Source: Paenibacillus lignilyticus (GTDB taxonomy: Bacteria > Bacillota > Bacilli > Paenibacillales > Paenibacillaceae). From it: 64,000 bases of DNA. Below, piece by piece: positions 50,714 through 59,725 of the stretch; position 1 is the stretch's first letter, and each line of letters opens with the position of its first letter. A program made the position numbers and the translations under genes. The notes under the pieces are model-generated. The model was not told the origin of the DNA. It was given only the letters and a program-made list of their open reading frames with translations, and did no database searches. The stretch is taken from NCBI RefSeq assembly GCF_017942085.1, contig NZ_JAGKSP010000009.1:62001-126000 (forward strand). Reading direction: 5' to 3'.

Positions 50714-52132
50714 CTATTGCTGCTTGGCAGCCGCATCCGGCAATAACACCGTAATTGTAGTCCCGCTGCCGGGCTTGCTGCTTGCGGCGACCGTTCCGCC
50801 GTGCATCTCGACGATCCGCTTCACGATGGATAAACCCAGTCCGCTGCCTCCGGCCATACGGCTGCGCGCTTTATCCGCCTTGAAGAAACGCTCGAAGATA
50901 TGAGGCAAATCCTCCTCGGAGATCCCCAGACCATTATCCGAAATACAGACGCTCGCTCCGCCGCTTGTCCTTTTGACTTCAACCGAAATGCTCCCGCCCT
51001 CCGGCGTAAACTTCATGCTGTTCGCGAGCACGTTGGTCCACACCTGGGACAAAAGCTCTTCATCGCCGCTGTAAGTGACTTCCTCGTCCAAATTCACATC
51101 CATGAGCAGATCTTTCTCCGTCCATTGCGGCTCGCAAGCCAGAATGGTGGAGCGCAGCTGCTGATCGAGCCGGAAGGGCTTCATTCGCATCGGCTGCTGA
51201 TCGGCCTCCAATGTTGTAAGCTTCAGCAAGTTATCGCTCAACCTGGACAGGCGCACGCTTTCGGTTTCGATGATGCTCGCATAGTGCTGGCGCTGCTCCT
51301 CTTCCAGCTTAGATTGCTGCAACACGCGCGCGAAGCCCCGAATGGACGTTAACGGAGACTGGATTTCATGCGACACGTTGGAGATGAACGTTTGCCGCAT
51401 TTGCTCCATCTGACTCAGCTCCGCTGCCATATCATTAATGCTATGGGCAAGTTCGCTGAATTCACCGCGCATCTGCTTCGGCAATTGGATCGAGACGGAG
51501 AAATCCCCTTTCGACATGCGGCGAATCGCCGAAATATAAATATTAAAACCCTCCCGATGCCTCCAAGGTCGGCCGATAAGGAACAACAGAATAAACAAGA
51601 GAAGAAAACCAAGGAACACGGTAAACAGCTGCTGCCAAAATCCGTTGTACAAGCTGGGTACGTTTCGTTCGGCGAAGAGTGCGTAGCGCTGCCCGCCAAT
51701 ATCAACAGGCATGCCGACCATCGCGAGCCCTTTACCAAAAATATTACCCCGCTCCACTTCCTCGACGCTTCCTCCGGCAAGCACCTTTACCACATGCTCC
51801 CATTCGACCGCTGTGGCGACTTCTTTGTCCCCATCATGCAGTTCACCGACAATTTGCTCGCGACCAGCGGCGTCAATCATCTTAAACCGATACCCTTTGC
51901 TGTTCGACAGCGACTTCAAGCCGCCGATCCACTCCGATACATTCTCTCGATTAGCGAGCGTGATTGTAATTAGATCAACTTCATGAAGCAGCGCGGTGGT
52001 CGCGGTGGAATGATTCCGTTTCTCTTTCGTATAAGAAACGATCGTATATGCAGCCGTATAGCAAGTATAGATCGCAAGGTTCATTAGCAGAACTCCCGCT
52101 AACCCAAACAGAAACCTCTTCCATTTTGGCAT
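50714..52132 (-). CDS. Sensor histidine kinase
   Basis: Membrane kinase of a two-component system, 472 residues. It has two membrane helices (about residues 7-29 and 167-187) around an outer sensor domain of about 135 residues. A HAMP segment and the phospho-acceptor box FISNVSHEIQSPLTSIRGFA follow. The ATP-binding domain has the N-box WTNVLANSMKFTPEGG and G-boxes ISDNGLGISEED and GGSGLGLSIVKRIV. GGAGG precedes the ATG, 2 bases behind the response regulator stop. The signal is unknown. Confidence 0.93.
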   Translation of the reverse strand: MPKWKRFLFGLAGVLLMNLAIYTCYTAAYTIVSYTKEKRNHSTATTALLHEVDLITITLANRENVSEWIGGLKSLSNSKGYRFKMIDAAGREQIVGELHDGDKEVATAVEWEHVVKVLAGGSVEEVERGNIFGKGLAMVGMPVDIGGQRYALFAERNVPSLYNGFWQQLFTVFLGFLLLFILLFLIGRPWRHREGFNIYISAIRRMSKGDFSVSIQLPKQMRGEFSELAHSINDMAAELSQMEQMRQTFISNVSHEIQSPLTSIRGFARVLQQSKLEEEQRQHYASIIETESVRLSRLSDNLLKLTTLEADQQPMRMKPFRLDQQLRSTILACEPQWTEKDLLMDVNLDEEVTYSGDEELLSQVWTNVLANSMKFTPEGGSISVEVKRTSGGASVCISDNGLGISEEDLPHIFERFFKADKARSRMAGGSGLGLSIVKRIVEMHGGTVAASSKPGSGTTITVLLPDAAAKQQ

Positions 52133-52134
52133 GA

Positions 52135-52803
52135 CTATACCTCCAGCCGATAGCCAAGACCGCGTATCGTCTGAATGCGAAACCGGCTCTGTTCCTCGGG
52201 AAACTTCTCGCGCAGACGTTTAATATGAACATCTACCGTTCGCTCATCGCCTTCGTAATCATAGCCCCAGAGCTGTTCGATTAACTGCTCGCGTGCGAAG
52301 GTTTTGCCTGGGTAGCTCGCTAATTTGAACAGCAATTCAAATTCCTTCATCGGCAGCGTCATCGTTGCATCCTCGACCGTCACCGAATAAGTGGACCGAT
52401 TCAAAACAACGCCTCCGGCTTGCACGGTTTGAGATGTCGCAATGCGATAACGCTTGAGCAATGCCTTCACGCGAGCTACCAGCTCAAGCGGCTCGAACGG
52501 TTTAACGAGATAATCGTCTGCGCCAAGCTCGAACCCTTTTACTTTCTGGTTGGTCTCTCCTTTTGCCGTCAGCATCAGAACCGGCAGCTCCATCCCGTCA
52601 CGAATCTCCTTGCACAGCTCCCAGCCATCCATATTCGGCATCATCACGTCCAGAATGACAAGCTGAACCTGTGTCGATTCAAGAACGGCGAGTGCTTCCT
52701 TCCCATCGCCCGCTTCCACAATCTCGAAGCCTTCAGCAGCGAGCAGCAGCGATATCAGTTCACGAATATGGGGATCGTCATCTACGATAAGCAGTTTGGT
52801 CAT
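52135..52803 (-). CDS. OmpR/PhoB-family response regulator
   Basis: DNA-binding partner of the kinase, 222 residues. The receiver domain (residues 1-120) has the acidic pocket LLIVDDDPHI, phospho-acceptor Asp52 in LVILDVMMPNMDGW, and Lys in DDYLVKPFEP. The C-terminal winged helix ends with DVHIKRLREKFPEE and IQTIRGLGYRLEV. I choose ATG 52803, which has GGAG at good spacing; ATG 52812 is too close to it. Target genes cannot be read from the window. Confidence 0.93.
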   Translation of the reverse strand: MTKLLIVDDDPHIRELISLLLAAEGFEIVEAGDGKEALAVLESTQVQLVILDVMMPNMDGWELCKEIRDGMELPVLMLTAKGETNQKVKGFELGADDYLVKPFEPLELVARVKALLKRYRIATSQTVQAGGVVLNRSTYSVTVEDATMTLPMKEFELLFKLASYPGKTFAREQLIEQLWGYDYEGDERTVDVHIKRLREKFPEEQSRFRIQTIRGLGYRLEV

Positions 52804-52879
52804 GGTGATCATCTCCGGTCTATAAAATACTCTTGCTTGCGCTTATTATAAGGCCGCTCCATGAACAAAATATGAACAG

Positions 52880-53641
52880 CTATCGATCATTCTCGAATGC
52901 ACGCAGAACGCTTCCGCTCTGATGGGATTCTCTCAGCAAACGATACAATGCTGCCGCCACCTCAGCCGGCGACCGCAATTTCCCTTGCTCATAGCTGGTT
53001 TGAAAGTAACCTTGCAGTGGAAAATCCGCCTTGTCCCGCCCGCGAGCAACGGTCTGCATCTGCGTATCAGCCATGCCGGGATCAAATGCGAACACATGAA
53101 CCGGATTTGCTTCATCCCGCTGCTCGTCGGCAATACAGCGGGTCAGCATATTAAGGGCTGCTTTGCCGCTGCAATACATACTCATGGAAGGTGCCGAATA
53201 TTCGGCGAGACCGGAAGTCACATTAATGATCGTCTTGCGGCGAAGCGCAGCTATTGCGCGGGTATGGTGAACAAATCGGCTGCAGAGCAGCATCGGCGCC
53301 AGCAAGCTTGTCTGCAAATGCACCGCCATTTCCGATGCGCGGATGGCGTCAATCGGTTTTAACGGCTCCAGTTTCGCGGCGTTATTAATGAGTAGTAGTT
53401 CGCTGATTTCTGCATCCTCGCGAATGATCAGAAACAACCGATCTATGATCTGCTCAAGGTCTCCGGCATTTGCCAAATCACACGGCACGGAAGTGAATCG
53501 TTCGCGTCCAACGAGCACCTTGGATTCCGAACGCGACAATCCATAAACCTCATATCCCGCAGTTAACAGCTCCAAAGCCACTGCTTCACCAATTCCTCGC
53601 GACGTTCCCGTTACGATTGCAACTGCTTTTCCCCGATTCAT
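52880..53641 (-). CDS. Short-chain dehydrogenase/reductase (sepiapterin/benzil reductase-like)
   Basis: NADPH-dependent carbonyl reductase, 253 residues. The Rossmann motif is VTGTSRGIGEAVA (about residues 10-22), the NNA motif is LLINNAAKL, and the catalytic Ser-Tyr-Lys are in INVTSGLAEYSAPSMSMYC and SGKAA. The overall pattern (FDPGMADTQMQ, DFPLQGYF) is like YueD-type benzil reductases and sepiapterin reductases. It is transcribed alone; the natural substrate is unknown. Confidence 0.85.
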   Translation of the reverse strand: MNRGKAVAIVTGTSRGIGEAVALELLTAGYEVYGLSRSESKVLVGRERFTSVPCDLANAGDLEQIIDRLFLIIREDAEISELLLINNAAKLEPLKPIDAIRASEMAVHLQTSLLAPMLLCSRFVHHTRAIAALRRKTIINVTSGLAEYSAPSMSMYCSGKAALNMLTRCIADEQRDEANPVHVFAFDPGMADTQMQTVARGRDKADFPLQGYFQTSYEQGKLRSPAEVAAALYRLLRESHQSGSVLRAFENDR

Positions 53642-53723
53642 AACAGCCGTCCTTCCCTGGTATCATTTTCCTTCATTGTAGCGATCTATCGATGAACTTC
53701 GCAACTTTACAGTCCCCACCGGC

Positions 53724-53761
53724 AAAAAAGCGACCTGCAAGCACAACGCTCACAGATCGCT
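53724..53761 (-). terminator. Terminator overlapping the end of the DUF2809 gene
   Basis: On the - strand AGCGATCT pairs imperfectly with AGGTCGCT, followed by TTTTTT. The upstream arm contains the stop region of the DUF2809 gene. Confidence 0.6.
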
Positions 53762-54175
53762 CTTGTATTCCTTATTTTTGACCCTTTGACGTCGTCCGCA
53801 GTCCGCATGGCGTCCGATATCCATCCCATATACGATTGCGATACCCACTGTGTATCGGAGCAGATCGATGGCAAGGAATCCTTGCCCCAGCACCAATCCG
53901 CCAATTACAGTCGAGCGAAGCGCATGAATCCAATCCGCTTGATACAGCTGACTACATTCAACCGCCATACAGAATAGGAAGCTGATACCGGCTGCCAGAG
54001 ATGCACGCTGCCGCACCAAGCAAGCACGACAACCAGCATAAATCATTCCTGCCCAGAGAGCATCGCCAGCATGATCCGCAACAAAATTGGAAAGACGATC
54101 TCCGAAGTGCCTAACCGATAACCCCAGCACAATTAGCACCAGAGCCGCAATGAAATAGTAGATCCGTCGTTTCAT
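53750..54175 (-). CDS. DUF2809 membrane protein
   Basis: A 141-residue membrane protein with four hydrophobic segments. The motif GDALWAGMIYAGC, the conserved MAVECSQLYQADWIHALR and the Gly-rich GGLVLGQGFLAIDLLRY are what I recognise as DUF2809. The C-terminal 25 residues are charged and look non-conserved (RQRVKNKEYKSDL). Function unknown. It follows the DUF3900 gene by 31 bases. Confidence 0.75.
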   Translation of the reverse strand: MKRRIYYFIAALVLIVLGLSVRHFGDRLSNFVADHAGDALWAGMIYAGCRACLVRQRASLAAGISFLFCMAVECSQLYQADWIHALRSTVIGGLVLGQGFLAIDLLRYTVGIAIVYGMDIGRHADCGRRQRVKNKEYKSDL

Positions 54176-54206
54176 CCGAAGCCCCTAACTACCGCGATTA
54201 TCGGTC

Positions 54207-55307
54207 TTAGTAAGGCAACTCATGCTTGCTCGTGTCCGCCTTCTCTTTCTTCCGTCCGACTACTTCAAGCACTTCCAACAAATCCGGCGGCTGAAGCAAT
54301 TCAACCGGTGACATGTTACGGTCGAATTGGAATGCATCTCCTTCAATGAGTGCAATATAACGGCCATTATAGGTAGCAAAATGAATCGATTGCCCAAACT
54401 CGGCAAGCGGTCCCTTCACCGAAACATCGCCAAGCTTGAACGCGACGCTTAGGTTCGGCTGCTGCTCCACCAGACGCTCGGCTGCGGCAACAACCCGCTC
54501 TTGATCCCAAGACTGCTGCAGTTCCCTTTTCTCGCTGGCCGCCCAGATTTCGAACTGATTCTCTTCTTGCTGGCGCTCTTCACCAACATGACCCTGCCAT
54601 TTATCTTCCATATACTCATGAACCATCGTCAGCATATGCTCACTCATCAGCTCAGGCATTGCCTTCTCATAGCTGACAAACCGAAGAAAATCCTCGAAAT
54701 ACCGAGCATGCGACGCTTGATGAATCTTGAGCTCCCACGGCTCCAGCATGCCATCCTCGGGCATGAACGGATATTGAATCGACTTCATATTGCGTGCGCT
54801 GATGGCCATTTCGACATGCGAAATAAGATTGTGCTCATCCGTAATACGGGCGATTTTCGGCTCGAAATCACACTTCAGCACGAAGATCAGCGGCTCATCC
54901 GTGTGACGATTCGGCGTGGCATGCACGACGATTAGCGCACCTCCGCGCACGGCTGCCGCTTCCATATAGAGTCGAACGAGCTCATCGGCAAAGCCGTGAA
55001 ATTCTGACGCGGATTCGGATGCGCGCAGCCGCTGAAACGTATTATAGTTCGGATTACTGTCCAGCTCATAACCGGGCTCCACGATAAATCGGCCGATTTT
55101 GGTCGGCGCGCCTTCGGTGCTTGGATGACGCTCTGCCTTTCGTTTACAGATCCGCGTGAACTCCCCATCGAGGAAGGACTTCAGCTCGCTTTCGGCATAA
55201 TCATAACGATCCAACGTCTGAAAATGCTTAAATGTCTTCGCGGCGCTGTTGTCGCCACCTTCACCTTGTATGACAAAAAACGATAAATACTCAACGATAA
55301 AATCCAT
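54207..55307 (-). CDS. DUF3900 protein
   Basis: A 366-residue soluble protein matching the DUF3900 family as I remember it: start MDFIVEYLSFFVIQ, FLDGEFTRICKRKAERHP, APTKIGRFIVEPGYELDSNP and VLKCDFEPKIARITDE. The C-terminal half is helical and rich in Glu and Gln. The family is restricted to Bacillota and uncharacterised. The nuclease/nucleoid-like layout suggests a DNA-related role, but this is a guess. Confidence 0.8.
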   Translation of the reverse strand: MDFIVEYLSFFVIQGEGGDNSAAKTFKHFQTLDRYDYAESELKSFLDGEFTRICKRKAERHPSTEGAPTKIGRFIVEPGYELDSNPNYNTFQRLRASESASEFHGFADELVRLYMEAAAVRGGALIVVHATPNRHTDEPLIFVLKCDFEPKIARITDEHNLISHVEMAISARNMKSIQYPFMPEDGMLEPWELKIHQASHARYFEDFLRFVSYEKAMPELMSEHMLTMVHEYMEDKWQGHVGEERQQEENQFEIWAASEKRELQQSWDQERVVAAAERLVEQQPNLSVAFKLGDVSVKGPLAEFGQSIHFATYNGRYIALIEGDAFQFDRNMSPVELLQPPDLLEVLEVVGRKKEKADTSKHELPY

Positions 55308-55437
55308 CCGTTATGTAAACTCCTTTGGCTGATGTAATCTGCGAAGCGAAGCGGTCAAGCTGACAAGCTGACACTCAAGTCATTAGCATAGCATAATTCG
55401 CCGCAGACTGTCCTGCCGGAAATCATGTTCGGAATAT

Positions 55438-56253
55438 TTAGAAAGGATACTTCGCGTTGCACTCCGCAATCGTAGCCTGCACAAACTGCTGCACCTCTTG
55501 TGCACGTTCGAGATCCGTGTTGTATAGCGTCCCCCCGGTACCGCCGCTGCGGATCTGAACGGCCTCCCGCACAACGCGATGCCACCTATTAGGCTCCTGC
55601 TGCAGCAGATAGTAACCTGCATCGAGCTTCGTAATTATGCTCCTATGTTCCATGGTGTAGACAATTCTGGCGAGCGTCAGCACGGCGAATTCGATCCATT
55701 CCTCATCCATATACAGCTCTGCGCGGTTCGCTTTCCCCGCCCAATAGACGTTCAAATTATAGTTCATCGCACCTCGTATTTCATCCCATTCCACGACGAT
55801 GCCGAGCTCCGATGCTTCAGGGCCAAACACCGCAATGCCATGATTTCTCAAAATCCATGCGGATGTGGGATCAACATAACCGGTATGCAAACTCTTCTTC
55901 CCGCCATGGGACAGTCTGGGAAATGTCTCTCCTGCCGGTTCCGCTTTCTTGCTCAGATGGGACAAGCTCGTATACAGCCCTTCAACCGCCAGATGAAACG
56001 GATGCTGCGCATGTAATTCCTCATGGATGGCCGTAATCTTGGCATTGTCTTCCTCGTTAATGACAGCTTGATTTAACACGACTATGACGTCTATATCACT
56101 CTTCATGCTTTGATAACCGCCCAGGGCGATCGAGCCTTGAAGATACAGTCCATGCACGAGATGCGGCACATGCAAACGAAGCAACCGGCCAAAATCGTCC
56201 ATCAACGGAGTTAGTTCATCCGGAATCATGGAGTTATTCATGCTCCTATTCAT
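55438..56253 (-). CDS. Nucleotidyltransferase, aminoglycoside adenylyltransferase-like
   Basis: A 271-residue protein with an N-terminal nucleotidyltransferase domain (YLQGSIALGGYQSMKSDIDV: GS plus DxD) and a C-terminal helical DUF4111-type domain (LTLARIVYTMEHRSIITKLD). This is the two-domain layout of ANT(9)/ANT(3'')-type aminoglycoside adenylyltransferases. It may modify an antibiotic or another small hydroxyl compound. Resistance is not shown. It stands alone, followed on its upstream side by the repeat region. Confidence 0.8.
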   Translation of the reverse strand: MNRSMNNSMIPDELTPLMDDFGRLLRLHVPHLVHGLYLQGSIALGGYQSMKSDIDVIVVLNQAVINEEDNAKITAIHEELHAQHPFHLAVEGLYTSLSHLSKKAEPAGETFPRLSHGGKKSLHTGYVDPTSAWILRNHGIAVFGPEASELGIVVEWDEIRGAMNYNLNVYWAGKANRAELYMDEEWIEFAVLTLARIVYTMEHRSIITKLDAGYYLLQQEPNRWHRVVREAVQIRSGGTGGTLYNTDLERAQEVQQFVQATIAECNAKYPF

Positions 56254-56380
56254 GGTTCACCCATCCCTTCCTTTTACGCCTTGCAATTTAGAAGCTTCCC
56301 TCCCCATACTATCGGTATTGCTCCCCGGCAAAAATAGAAAAGTTGAATTATTTTCTTTCTTATTTTGAAAATGTGGGGGG

Positions 56381-56910
56381 CTAAGAGTCGGGTTTTCCTA
56401 CTCTCGGACCTTTTTACTGACGGTTTTGTGGCTGAGAGTCGCATTTTTCGACTCTCAGGCTGTACAGGCGGTGAAATCGAGGCATTTTCTGTGCTGAGAG
56501 TCGGGTTTTCCTACTCTCAGACCTTTTTACTGACGATTCTGCGGCTGAGAGTCGCATTTGTCGACTCTCAGGTTGTGCAGACAGTGAAATTGAGGCACTT
56601 TCTGTGCTGAGAGACGGGTTTTCCTACTCTCAGACCTTTTTACTGGCGGTTTTGTGGCTGAGAGTCGCTTTTTCCGACTCTCAGGCGGCGCAGACAGTGA
56701 AATCGAGGCACTTTCTGTGCTGAGAGACGGGTTTTCCTACTCTCAGACCTTTTTACTGACGATTCTGCGTCTGAGTGTCGATTTTTCCGACTCTCAGGCG
56801 GCGCAGACAGTGAAATCGAGGCACTTACTGTGCTGAGAGTCGGGTTTTCCTACTCTCAAACCATTTTACTGACGGTTTTGCGCCTGAGAGTCGCTTTTTC
56901 CGACTCTCAG
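56381..56910. repeat. Five 113-bp tandem repeats, each with two hairpins
   Basis: Type A hairpins (CTGAGAGTCGGG, TTTT, CCTACTCTCAG) start at 56381, 56494, 56607, 56720 and 56833. Type B hairpins (CTGAGAGTCG, ~7-base loop, CGACTCTCAG) start at 56432, 56545, 56658, 56771 and 56884. Both series step by exactly 113 bases with no indels. Spacers of 24 and 35 bases are also conserved. 113 is not a multiple of 3 and changes the frame between copies, so this is not a protein repeat. Hairpin arms vary little; several changes fall in the loops. No gene is present from 56254 to 57395. Confidence 0.9.
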
Positions 56911-57064
56911 GCGGCGCAAGCTCCGAACCCCCACTAATCTCAATTTCCTACGAACTGACAGCGAATATTCCACTCTCGAAGTGACACAATCGCCGAAACC
57001 CAAGTAACCTTACCTTTCTCGGAGCAATAAGCGAATATACCGCGTACGAGTAAGGCCCTTAATT

Positions 57065-57295
57065 CGACTAATTTGGTTGGAGGCTAGGTTGGCTTGGTTT
57101 AAGTTTAGTTCGGCTAGGTTGGTTGCTTGCTTGCTTGCTTGGAGGCTTGTTGCTGCTGGAGGCCAGTTTGGCTGGTTGGAATTTAGTTGGTTGCTTGGAG
57201 GCTAGGTTGGCTGGTTCGAGACTAGTTTGAAATGCTTGAAGGCTAGATTGCTGCTTGAAGGTAGGTTGGCTGGCGGGAGGCTAGTTTACGGATAG
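57065..57295. repeat. G/T-rich degenerate repeat
   Basis: A strongly strand-biased stretch made of variants of TTGGTTGGAGGCTAG, with a TTGC microsatellite (four units near 57121-57136) and GCTGCTGGAGG. The + strand is G and T rich with little C or A. It has no reading frame of note. G runs of two at regular spacing could allow two-layer quadruplexes, but this is only a possibility. Confidence 0.7.
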
Positions 57296-57345
57296 TCGGA
57301 TTTCATGCCGCTCTGCCCTCCTCTCTTCCCTCAACAAAGAAAAAA

Positions 57346-57383
57346 GCTGCCCCTGTCATCAGCTGATGACACCTGGGACAGCC
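57346..57383 (-). terminator. Terminator of the second helD gene
   Basis: GCTGCCC and GGGACAGC flank a perfect 18-base palindrome TGTCATCAGCTGATGACA; on the - strand the hairpin is followed by TTTTTTCTTTG. It lies 13 bases after the helicase stop. Confidence 0.85.
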
Positions 57384-57395
57384 CCTACACAATTA

Positions 57396-59489
57396 CTATA
57401 CAGCAGCTACCGGCTCGGAAACCAAGGAGGTCAACTCGCCGCAATAGAGCAGCTTCAGCTTATGCAGCGCACGGGTGCAAGCGACGTAGAGCAGCTTCGC
57501 ATCGTTGCTGCCGAAGCTGTCTCCGTCCGCGTCCGCGATCAGCACGGCGTCGAACTCGAGCCCCTTGGACAAATACGCGGGAACGACGGTCAAACCGCCG
57601 CCGTAGGCATCCTGCTTGCTCTGGACGAGCGAAGCCGCGATGCCTGCTTCCGCAAGCTTTCCGGCAATCTCCTCGCAAGAGCGTGCCGTTCGGCCAAGCA
57701 CGGCCATTGTCCGGTAATGGCCGGATTTCTGCCATGCCTTCACGGTGTCAACGACCAGCGCGAGCCGCTCATCATCGGTGGAAGCGTTGGTCACTTCCAC
57801 CATTTCGCCGCTCCGGAATACAGGTACAGCCGGCTTCACGCCGGTCCCCATCGCACCGAGAACCAGGTTCGCGAAGTCGATGATTTCCATCGTCGACCGA
57901 TAACTCCGGTCGAGCTCAAAGTATCCGGTATCAGCCTCGGGCAGCAGCGAAATCAGCTCTTTCCAGCTATGAATACCCGCATAGCCGTGGATCCCTTGCT
58001 GCAAGTCGCCAAGCACCGTCATCGACGGCTGGCGCTGGCATTGCTTCAGCGCTTCAAGCTGGAACGGCGAGTAATCCTGCGCCTCATCGATGACGATGTG
58101 ATCGTACGGCGAATGCTCGAAGCCGAACAGCCGCAGCTGAATATAAACCAGCGGCGCCAAATCCTCCGGCTGAACGAGCTTCTGCTTCAGCGCTTTGATC
58201 GTCGCCGCGGTGCTCTTCGCAGGCAGCAGCTCTTGAACAGCCGGCTCGCGCAGCAACGAGCTGTACAGCTGGGATGCCGTATACGAAGGAATTTTCTTCG
58301 TGTACGCATTTAACTTCGTACCCAGCTGCGACTTCAGTTTGCCGTCCGCCAATCGGCGCGCCTTCCACTCAGACTCCAGCCAGCGCTTGAGCCGACTAAC
58401 CAGCCGACTGCGCCGCTTCATGTAAGGCTCGCTTGCATCGTCCGTGGAAAGCCACTCGACGATCATAGCCGGCGTGACCTTCCAGCCCGGCAATGGCTCG
58501 AAGGACTGCTCCGGGATAAGCGAAGCTTCTGTCAAAGACAGCTTCTCATCCACCAACGCCTTAAAAGCCAAACTGCCTTTCACACGACTCGGCGCATGCT
58601 CCATTTCTTCGCGCGTCCTCGGCTGCTCGAACCAATACACGAACGGATCATAGGCCTCATCCAGGCGAACCTCATGCTGCAGCTGCTCCTGCGCCCAATC
58701 GGCAAAAGTAGTCTGCAGAATATCGCCAACGCCCAGCTCCGGCAAGACGCCGGAAATATAATCAAGGAACATGCGGTTCGGTGCGAAAATAACCATACGC
58801 TCTGCTCGGATCGCGCCTGCATACCGATAGAGCAGGTAAGCCAGCCTGTGCAGCGCAACGGTTGTTTTCCCGCTGCCTGCTACCCCTTGAATGAAAACAG
58901 CTTTATTTTTATCCGTACGAATGATGCGATCCTGCTCCTGCTGAATCGTCGAGACGATATCGCGCAGCTTGTTATCCTTGCTCTCACCGAGCCGATAGAG
59001 TAGAAACTCATCGGTGACGGATTCCTCTTCCTGGCCTCGCACATAGCTGTCGACGACCCGCTCAAGCTTCCCGTCCCGGATCATCAAATTGCGTTTGAGA
59101 TGCACCGTACCTTCAACATCGCCGTCCGGCGATTCATACGTAACAGGCGCTTCCCCGCCGCTGAAAGCATAGAACAAACTCGCCACGGGCGCGCGCCAGT
59201 CGACGACCAGCACGTCATTCGACTTCTCGTGGGCAACGCCTGCCTTCCCGATATAGAGCGGCTTCGGTGCAGGATGCACCGTTTCTTGAAAATCAATTCG
59301 GCCAAAATAAGGCTCTCGCTCGGCCACCTCCAGCCGTTGCTGCCGCTGTTCGCGCTGCAGCTCCAACATTTGCTCGGTGAAATCATTGCCGGTGTAGCGC
59401 GGTCCGATTTCGCGAAGCTGTTTGCGAATTTGCACCAGTACTTCGTCTACGCGCGCAGCCTCTTCTTGAAAGGCACTTTGAACGGTCAT
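57396..59489 (-). CDS. Second HelD-type UvrD-like ATPase
   Basis: A 697-residue superfamily 1 ATPase related to the HelD at 38.4 kb but about 100 residues shorter. It has FGRIDFQETVH and VDWRAPVASLFYAFSGG in the N-terminal arm region, Walker A FIQGVAGSGKTTVALHRLAY, DEAQDYSPFQLEAL and ACTRALHKLKLLYCGE. Most of the difference is in the region between the Walker motifs. ATG 59489 has GGAGGT at good spacing. It may also act on RNA polymerase, perhaps under other conditions. Confidence 0.88.
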   Translation of the reverse strand: MTVQSAFQEEAARVDEVLVQIRKQLREIGPRYTGNDFTEQMLELQREQRQQRLEVAEREPYFGRIDFQETVHPAPKPLYIGKAGVAHEKSNDVLVVDWRAPVASLFYAFSGGEAPVTYESPDGDVEGTVHLKRNLMIRDGKLERVVDSYVRGQEEESVTDEFLLYRLGESKDNKLRDIVSTIQQEQDRIIRTDKNKAVFIQGVAGSGKTTVALHRLAYLLYRYAGAIRAERMVIFAPNRMFLDYISGVLPELGVGDILQTTFADWAQEQLQHEVRLDEAYDPFVYWFEQPRTREEMEHAPSRVKGSLAFKALVDEKLSLTEASLIPEQSFEPLPGWKVTPAMIVEWLSTDDASEPYMKRRSRLVSRLKRWLESEWKARRLADGKLKSQLGTKLNAYTKKIPSYTASQLYSSLLREPAVQELLPAKSTAATIKALKQKLVQPEDLAPLVYIQLRLFGFEHSPYDHIVIDEAQDYSPFQLEALKQCQRQPSMTVLGDLQQGIHGYAGIHSWKELISLLPEADTGYFELDRSYRSTMEIIDFANLVLGAMGTGVKPAVPVFRSGEMVEVTNASTDDERLALVVDTVKAWQKSGHYRTMAVLGRTARSCEEIAGKLAEAGIAASLVQSKQDAYGGGLTVVPAYLSKGLEFDAVLIADADGDSFGSNDAKLLYVACTRALHKLKLLYCGELTSLVSEPVAAV

Positions 59490-59591
59490 GTCAGTTACCT
59501 CCCTCTGCGACTGCAAGCCGCTTGCATGCTAGTGCAGCGTAATCAACGGCTCTCGCTGCCCGTGTCCGATACGCTTATCAGGAGGCGGCGA

Positions 59592-59613
59592 AAGCCGCAT
59601 TCGCATGCGGCTT
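59592..59613 (-). terminator. Hairpin behind the DUF1294 gene
   Basis: AAGCCGCAT and ATGCGGCTT form a perfect 9-bp stem with a 4-base loop. No T run follows on the - strand, so its strength is uncertain. It lies between the hrpB operon and the second helD. Confidence 0.45.
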
Positions 59614-59725
59614 GGTCTGAAAATATGTGATAATAGCTTAGGCTCCGGGGCGGAGCACGAGTGACCACTATAGCATAACCGAACCACCCGAGTCAATCCA
59701 TCCCATTTTAGTCAAGATACGACTT

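Noticed and set aside
56365..56836. Open frames across the 113-bp repeats that look like a repetitive protein
   Set aside because: The period is not a multiple of 3, so each copy is read in a different frame. There is no ribosome site and the conservation is in hairpin stems.
56381..56910. CRISPR array
   Set aside because: There are no unique spacers of equal length between short direct repeats; whole 113-bp units are repeated, and no cas genes are present.
57366..58313. 315-codon open frame on the + strand
   Set aside because: It is a mirror frame of the second helD gene in GC-rich codons, with Arg/Gln/Leu-rich composition and no domain.
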